Source of the DNA: Paragonimus westermani | Lineage: Eukaryota; Platyhelminthes; Trematoda; Plagiorchiida; Troglotrematidae | Assembly: GCA_008508345.1 (NCBI GenBank) | Contig: QNGE01000937.1 | Coordinates: 129,874-193,873 of the forward strand | Direction: 5' to 3' | Length of the DNA stretch: 64,000 bases | Part shown: piece by piece, positions 52,066 to 61,000 of the stretch | How the letters are laid out: each line of letters starts with the position of its first letter | Numbering within the stretch: the stretch's first letter is position 1 | The notes under the pieces: model-generated | Seen by the model: only the letters and a program-made list of their open reading frames with translations | What the model was told of the DNA's origin: nothing | Database searches by the model: none | Position numbers and translations under genes: made by a program

Positions 52066-55000
52066 CATTGCAAAACGAAACGGGGCGGAAATGCATTCCG
52101 AAAAGGGTTCCCAGCAGGATAGGCAACAGGTGAGCAACTTGAGATATCTAGGACAGCTGGTACATATAAGCTAACGTTTCTAACTAATAGATTTACGAGC
52201 GAGACAAGCGGTGATCTAGTGACAAAACATACTCGTGAGCCTGCTGAGTAACTTGTTCATCTGATAGTAACGTCTCCGTGATGACATTGGGTTTTGAAGA
52301 CTTTGTGACTGTCGGTTTGCGCTTAGGTGGTCCCGAAGCTGAAGATTTTGTGGTCGCCGTAATAGTTGCCTCGCCACTTTCAGAAGTCTCTTTGGTGGCG
52401 GCTGTGGCCGGACGCTGAACAGGAGGTGCGCCTCGACGAGGTTTCGAACCGGTTGCAGAAGGTGCAGTCCCAGGCCGCGATTCAGCTAATGCGAAAAAGG
52501 GGTAACGGAATTAGAGTGGTCCACAGGGGAGCAGCCGATGAGCATAGTTATCACACTAATGAAAGACATGAGGAAAATACTTAGGTAGAGAGTAAAACAA
52601 AACTCCCATAGGTAACTATGAACAGTAAATATCAAGAGGATAACGCTACGCAAACAGGGAGTTTGCAAATAAGAGCAAAACGACATTTGTGCAACAGCGG
52701 GTTCCCTGCGACGCATACTACCTTGCCTGATCAACTATCCTGATGGCAACAATCATGTCATTAAACCCGGTAACTCAACAACTCCACTAATGTCTCTACC
52801 CAGGGGCCATATTAGCACTATCATTTTCAGCTTCGAGCCGTATCTTTGGGCACTATAGACGATTGGGCGGAGTAATCATCATCATCATCATCACCATCAT
52901 CATAGGCAGCAATACATTAGTGGTTCACACCTACGCTTAACTGCCAGCAGGGTAATAAACAAGCACGAAGTTACAGAGAATAAACATGGAAAGAAATGAT
53001 AAAAAGAAAACAGTGGAACCTGAGAATGGCGGAAAGGGAGAACCAACAACCCTGCGGATACAGAATCGCCACTGACTGCGACGCAAGGCCAGACCAAGAA
53101 GTGTTTCCAACCAGCGGTGTGGGGTGGTTGCGGACTTCCCAGCCGGGTGGATGCCACCCAAAAACCTTGTCCAGTAGGACGGTCAAGGCTTTCATAGCTT
53201 GCAACCAAATCACCGCTTGGCCAATCTGTGGTTTCCACAAACTATCAGCAGTCACACAGAACAATATGTGGTGCAGCAGACTTTCTGTCGGCGTACGGAG
53301 TACGTGACCCAACGAGCGAAGGCTGTCCACTTTTATCACCTCGAGTATGGGCCATGAACTTGCAGACGTACTATCACGTTGTTCGCATACTCAACCTATT
53401 TGATATTGACTAAATGGCAGATAAGGCAGCTGCCTAGATGCGCCTTCCGCGCGAGTGAACTAGGTCTCTGATCCACACAAAAGTGGCGCGCAGACATATT
53501 GTAACCTCTAATCCTAAGCGACAATGGATGTCTTTGGGATGTTAAAATTGGCAGAGGTTGGCGAACGCACTACGTGCTTTCGATACACCTCCTCAGCAAT
53601 ATTACAAGCAGGAAAGGTAACACTACTCAGACAGGTGAATCGATCGACAGTCTCCAGTGGCCTATCTCCAATGGCAAACAGGGTTAGCGCCAACACAATC
53701 TTGTAAGAATACATTGGTACTTTGAAGATGCAAAGCACATCACGCATCACTTACACGGTGCAGCACAGTCCGCATATACGGCGATATCGTCGAAATACTC
53801 AAAGCCAGTCAGCTTATTGCATGGTAGAAGTCTCAGGAACACCAGAGATCATCACAACCTTCGAGATCTTCGGAACATCCGGGTGCTGTTTCCAGAATAT
53901 CACCCATCATACATTTGAAGAGAAAGCGGAGTTCGAACGCTCTCATCGGGAGTTACTTAAAACGGAGAACACTCGAAATAGCTGTCCACAAATGAGCACT
54001 CTTCGGGCAAAGCGAGCATACAACTTCAGTAAATTAACATATTTCACCGGGACTATACAACGATGAAGACAGTCTCAGAGAGAATGTCAGATAACTGATT
54101 CAATATCAGCATTCATGTTCAAAATTACGACGACAGTTGGCTAAAAAAGGAGTGTTTTCACTTCCGTGTTTGTCGTAAGGTGAGTGTAGGAGCGATATAC
54201 CCTGGATCGTGTGGGAAACCAGCCTGTTCTGTTATCTGGTTCTCTCCGTGTCTCAGAAATCGTACTATGAGAATCGTCAGCACCTTAGATGCGATAGAAA
54301 CAGGTTGGCACCTTTTATGGAAGCAGGAATGAGTGCTGATAAGCACCCATCACTAGGCAACTATTCAGTCTCCCACACAAAGTAGTGTGGTGAATTCAAG
54401 CAACAAACCCTCAACACCACCTTTGAAAGAGACTTGAGAAATCAGGCCGCGCCCCAGAGTTTTAGTGCACTTTAATACTTTAAGCTTTAAAACCACTTTC
54501 GTTTCCGATGGAGGACGGCCGGAGTGTCATGTTTAACTACACAATATCAATCATCCACAATTGAATAAGCTGGTTCACGAAGTTTTTAATTTTGGAAACG
54601 ATCACGACTTACAGTGAACAAAATTCAAATAACGCCTTTCATTTACTTAGGCGCTGCCGTCGAGTGATCACTGTATGTATTGCATCAATCAGTTTAGAGT
54701 ATGTCGGGCAATCCAAGACGAAGTAAACGATAGGTTGAGCGAGAGAACTCGCTTGATCATCACTACGGTTGACACCATCTGCAGTGTGTGGTTGAACGCA
54801 AAGACAGTCAGAAATAGTAATCGGTTTGATGTCAAATTTTAGTGAGCTCTTTCGGGACAATCAAGCACAACTCTTCTAGCTGTAACCTCATGACGGCGAC
54901 TCTTGAATCTAATTGAGGAGTCTTTTTGATGTTGAGGAGACTCGCGAGTTGGACCAAAATAAGTGGATACCCGTCAGGTGCACAAATACAAGACACAAAC

Positions 55001-58000
55001 ACTGTTATTGTAACATGGCCACTGAAATGTGCCTGAGAGCTGTGAAAACTGTAACGGTCAAAAACAGGCAGATACACCGTTTCATCTAGTAATGAATTGT
55101 AAACATGGACAATTGAATGGACGATCGTGTTCGCGAAGGCAAGCACATCCACAGACAGATGATGAGTAGGTCAGGATTTCTAGCGGATTTCCATGTGGCT
55201 ATACAAACACATCAAATATCTTCACCACATACATCTATGAGGCGGTAATGGCCGATGCACTCGATTCAAAGACAGGCCTTCAGGAGATAAAAACGTAAGT
55301 CCCTGGTAAGAGAGGAGTATTCGATCTGTTGGGAAGTTCGAAGGGGAACTAAAGGGTGAAGCATTCTGGTGAAACAGGACAGCAAAACACGTCGGGCTAT
55401 TGTCGAAATAATTAGCTGAGTGATGTTGATGATCCTCAATAAAGGTTGCACTTTGTGACAATCGATTGTTGGGCGCATGTATTGATTTGGTAGTAACACT
55501 AGGGAACAGTATCGTTGAGCAGCTATCCAGATAAAATTTGTAATCGGACATTCGAACTATGGGGTTACGTGTAGTGGAATTACCCAACACGACATACCAC
55601 ACGTTGGTCTGAAGGGTGTCAGGAAAGGACAAACCTATACCAATGTTCCGATTACTAATTGGTAACCCGGCGATTCAGCCACCAAGAATAATCAACTGCA
55701 TAAACGAGGCGGTTTTGCATTAAGTCAAAAAACCACAGAATAATACATCCATTTGAACGACTGAGAGCAAGCATATCATTTTGAAAGCAGCCAACGCAAG
55801 TTTGAAGATAGGGAGAAGAACCAGAAGAGCAAACATGTATATACGTTGGTAGCTAAAATGTGTAAGTTACCGCCGGACGCATTCGTTCCACCCACCGCGG
55901 TTGATCCATCGACGGCTTTCTCACTGTACTCTTTGATTTTGCCCAACCGGATTGCGTCCAGGTCAGCTAGAAATGGTTCTATCTGTTTCGGACCAACTAA
56001 CCGCATTAAGGCACCCAAAGCAGCAAAACTATTTTCACGTACATCACCCGCGGTATCCTTTGAGGTTTCGCACAGTGCGACAGTAAAAGTTTTGAGTAGT
56101 TTTTTGTTCAACGTGGCTGGTGAAGATCTACCAAAGAAACGGCTCAAAAATAGAGCAACCTCAGCGCGTACACCGGGTGTTTTGTGTGCAAGTGAGTTGA
56201 CCAGGTCGTCTGCAACAGTATCCAACGGAATCTGTGTAAACCGAGAAAATAAAGTAATCGATATACAAACGTATGTGGGATTAACCTTTCATGTGAGTTA
56301 CGTTGTTCATCGACGTTCAGAGATCACGAGGACCCATTTTTGAACAGTAGAAAAAGATATAATACAATACCCGCGGACATCCCCCGAGAACACCAAAATT
56401 GTTTCGTTCGGTGGTGCTTTCTTTCCGAGGATGAAGAATTTTAATCCTGTGAAATTAGACTGAGGTGCGTGAAACTTAGTAATTGGAAAGACTATACCTT
56501 GTAAGAACCTTCAGAACAGATATGAGCTCATGAGTAACAGTTTAAACCCATCAAGAATTTTAAAGATATTTTTAAAGCCATAAATACTCTAAAGAAAGCG
56601 TGCTATTGGGTGGCTTGGGCATGCAGCTCGTAGGGATTACACAACTTTCACACATTGGTAAAGGAAAACATGGTGATGTGAACGGTAAAAAATACGTGCT
56701 GCTCGGACTGAAGCAAAGGAAACAATTTGGGGTATGCTCCTTAACAGGTATTGTCGAGCAACAGTTTGTGAGTACACACATAGGTGAAGATAAGATCAAA
56801 CTACCGTGGTCCAAGTGACGGTCAAACAAGGATTATTCGAATGCAGGAACCCTTGACTAGTAGAACATTACAGCCAGTTTTATTCAGCTCAATAACCAAG
56901 TTAAAGAAGCGGCATGTGGAATAAGATCATACTTTAAAGAATGTCGTTCAACTAGTTCCCATTTCAAGATGCACCAAAAAACTGGCAGTGTGGTTTGCTA
57001 CTTTGCTTTCTACATTAAAAGCCCTCAGACCATATTGCACTTGTCACCTGACTGGATAATTCTAGGTGGTTAGAATTTGACAGGAAAATCTCTTATAACC
57101 AGTGCACACTTAGGGGTACGAGAGGTCACGTTTAAAGAGCATGGCTCAGATATTATAGGTCATAATTGGTGAGCACTAGATTGGAAAGGTTCCAAAAACA
57201 AACTTTCTGGCTTGCGAGCTCTAGAATGAGTACTCTAGTGTAAATCGCATCCTGGCTCGCGGACAGGACGATGGATGAAGATTCTTCAGGAATTGAGATG
57301 TATGTACTTTGGTGACTTACCCAAGGCGAATGAGTGTGCAAGCTAGGTTTGGTCCGATAAATCAGTCGTGCTATTACTGTTCACGCGAGATTTGGCTACA
57401 TAGTCCGGGGAGATGTTTCTATAACGCAAAACAATTCTTACCTCATAGAATAGTCATTTATGAAGGAGTGTTTCTTCTCATGGACACTGTACTGCGAGTT
57501 TGCCAAAAACTATATGCAGTAACTTACGTTGTGCAGCTTGTCTGTTGTAAATCTTAGCCTACTTGGTGCTTCTAAGAATAGTCAACTATTTTCCTAAATA
57601 TGCGTGATAAAAACCATCCCGAAGTTTAGCAAAGACTAACAAGTTCAAAGTCAAGTTGTTAGCCCGCGCGCAATACGATATTGGCTTCGATGTGACATAT
57701 CTAACTATAAATAGACCCGAAACTGAACAAAAGCGGTTAGGAAGGTCGAGGCCCTAATGTCACACTACTGATCAACGGTTTTACTGCTGAGCTTACTCAA
57801 GCATGGGAATGCGATTGGCAGATTCACAAAAGCGCTGTAATATTGAATGACAACTGCAGGGATGCGTATCCTCTTTGTACTGAAATTCAAGATACCCATT
57901 TACCATATGATGAAAGTGTTATTTAAGCCCAAAGCATAGGTCTCATGTTTACTCTCGGATGCAGTTTCGCCCTATGGAAGTCCTACCAAAACCAACAAGC

Positions 58001-61000
58001 GCTAACAAAATCACCTTATTTTTTAATCAATTTTTTAATCAACATGATAGAGGGACTGAAAGAATAATGACACTCAAGCGACGAAACGAATACGGATCAT
58101 TAGGACGCTCACCGTTCCGCTGAGTGTCACCTGTCAGGTTGAAGCCTTCGCGTTCATCCGGATCCTCGGTTGTAAAAACTGTCTGACATGCAAACATGTC
58201 ACCACATAAGCTCGTGTATGCAAGATTGTCCGATTTCTTCATGAAACTTTTTAAACCCAACATTCTCTAATAGGATGTGTTTACGTGATTTTCGCAGGGA
58301 ACAATGGTTCAGACTGTCATCTGATGCGGTTCAGGGTCAACTATGTAAGTATACACAAAAAAACATATATTGCGTTGCCTTGATAGTCAGGTTTTTACGT
58401 CAGAAGTTCCAAAGAACCTATATCCTTATGTTCAGCAGGTCACAGTGTTAAAACAGAGGCTCCAGGAAAGGTCCCTCAAACCAACCTGAGACATAGCCAT
58501 AGGGGCAGGGCATTGTCTGTCGAGATGTGGAATGTGTGTATGCTGTTGGATCGATGCAGCACCGGATGACTGAAAACTGGGCCGTTACGACAGTGATGTC
58601 GCAGTCCTGTTCTTGAACATCATGGCACCAGCACAGTAATTGAGAATGTCAGGAGTCAGCTCTATCGATGTGACCCTCACGAGCTGACTATCACAAACGG
58701 CGTGGGGCTGAATGCTGGGCCGATTATTGGCCAGTCACGACCAAATAGGTTAATCATACTTACAAGCCGGTTTACTGCAGATCATTCAGACAGCGATGAA
58801 AACATAATGTTAAACGACTAGAGACGGTTTCTCAACATGTAGTTATTGTTCATCCTAAACACAATCTGTGACAGCTGGGTCACGTACTCCGCACGTCAGC
58901 TGAACGTTTTCCGCAACAGGCGTCAATTAGTGACGAGATCAAATATCGGCTAGAACTGCATGGTGGTTAAACAACGACGTGGTCCAGGCAGGCTCGTTAA
59001 ATAAAGTGGGCAGATGTCGCCTGTTCAGTTGTGGTCCTCGTGACCAATAAAATCGCTAGTTATGAACGCTATCCAGGATGGCAATGTACAGCAGTCGATT
59101 GTTCACCTACATTCACATCACTTCTAGTTCGTCTTCGCAATTTTGATTTATCTAGTTTTACCACTTTTGGTACTTTTCCCTCACTGTTACGGTCAGTAGC
59201 GGTCCGAACCGCTTTACTTTCTGACCAGGCTCATAGTCAGTATGAATAAACGAACGAAAAATGGGCAGGTACGTTGAACGACTGTTAGACTGGCAGCCAA
59301 AAGCAGGTTGGTCTGAAGAAGCACGGTCCGAAGGAGTATCCGGAAGTTCAATGAGTGGTAGCCTGGTGATCACGAGCTCAAGAGTGCTGCTCAGAAAGGA
59401 ACTAGAGGTATCGCACGCCGTGATGACATGACCACAAGGCGTTCTCATGAACGTGGTCACGAATACGCTGGTCTCATCGAACTGGTAAGCTCCCAACGCA
59501 CCTACAAAAAACCGTTACCGAAGGGACGGTAAGTGTGTTAGGCGGAGGTAAATAAAGCTATTATGTTGTTCATTTGCAAAAAAGACCATCACTACTGTTC
59601 TAAAACCGAGGGTTAACCTTTCAGAAACCCGTTCTTCGGTGGCACACTATTTATACGGTTTTTTATATTTTGGAGGGCTTGCTGGGATCTTGGTAGAAGA
59701 CTAATTCCGTTTGTATTCCATAGCCTACCTATTAAACGCACTGTTATTTACTCCTGCATTGCAATACCTTTTGTTCTACACTATGAATGCTATTGAAGAA
59801 GTACTCAACTTATTGTTTCCGAGAGAAAGAGCGTTCACTGTTGCAATGACTCACCAACTGGCGAACCAACACTGGCCAGTATTGTTATACAGATCTGCAT
59901 TTACGCGCTATCCTGTCTTACTCTTTCAAGTTTGCACTGGATAAGGGGTATGTGAGTGGAATCACGTTGCGCAGCGCACGTCACTTGTGGTAACATTTTC
60001 TTAGGTGTTCTTTAGCCCCGGTCATTGTGACAGGCTAATACGTACACGGATATTGTAAGCCATTCAAACGTGTAATAGTGCACATGTTGATCGCAGAATT
60101 CGCTGCGAATGTGAATTAGTGGCTTGAAGAAAAACAGTAATCACTTTTTGCAGTGCGCAATAGTGTAGTGTTCTGTAGGAAGTCGTTGCTCTAAAGACGC
60201 ACACACTTTGCCATCCTAAATACAAAAAGAGACTGCTCAAATGCTGACGATTGTAGCACTGTGAAACCCTCATAGATAATAAGTGACCTGGAGGACCGAA
60301 GAATCCAGTAGAAACTGCGAACTAAACAGTGTCATCTTGTAAAGGTTAGAGTTCCATGTGTTACTTCCCATAGTGAATGCCGTCATACGAAACACTGGGT
60401 GACTAACCATGCTGTTGACACTCAGAAATGAAAACCCAACAGTGTTAAAATTCAGACTAGTGAATTTTAACCGGGATACCGACATAATCGTCGGTGAACG
60501 GAATTGAATTAGGGGCTGAGGAACGAAAGGGAAAAATCCGTGTCCAAGCTGATCATTTTTACGAAACAGTGATTCTCAATCATGTGGCAGGCAAGAGCAA
60601 ACTGTGAAATGCACTACCATACTTACCGATTTTACGGCGGCGTCGAGCGTGTTCCGAAGAACAGCGATAAAACTTGCTTTGCGTTCTTTGAGCTTTGCCA
60701 GACAAGCAGAAACTGTCTGTGGCGCATAGGGAGCATACTTCTTTTTCAGGCCGTTCGCCAACTGACCCAAAATTTTGGCAGCCAAGGTGGTCAAAACAAC
60801 ATTGGTATCTTTATTCAGAACCTAAGATAAAGCGCGGAGAAAAAACCATTTGTTAATGGAAATCAAGAGCAACGTACATGCAACAGACTTTTAATAAGTT
60901 CGCCAAAATCACCAGGTGCAATGTTGGGAACATTGGTAAGATTATCTATGGACTCCAGAGCTGATTGTCGATCTTGCCACTTTTTTTCAGTCTAAAAGTC

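Noticed and set aside
54832..55632. Two minus-strand open frames of 106 and 136 codons in the exon 8-9 intron
   Set aside because: No similarity recognised, not in phase with the ch-TOG splice pattern, and exon 8 joins exon 9 cleanly without them.
55846..56343. 165-codon plus-strand frame opposite exon 8
   Set aside because: An antisense shadow of TOG2 coding sequence.
58450..59000. Possible decayed reverse transcriptase
   Set aside because: No catalytic or ordered RT motif could be read in any frame.
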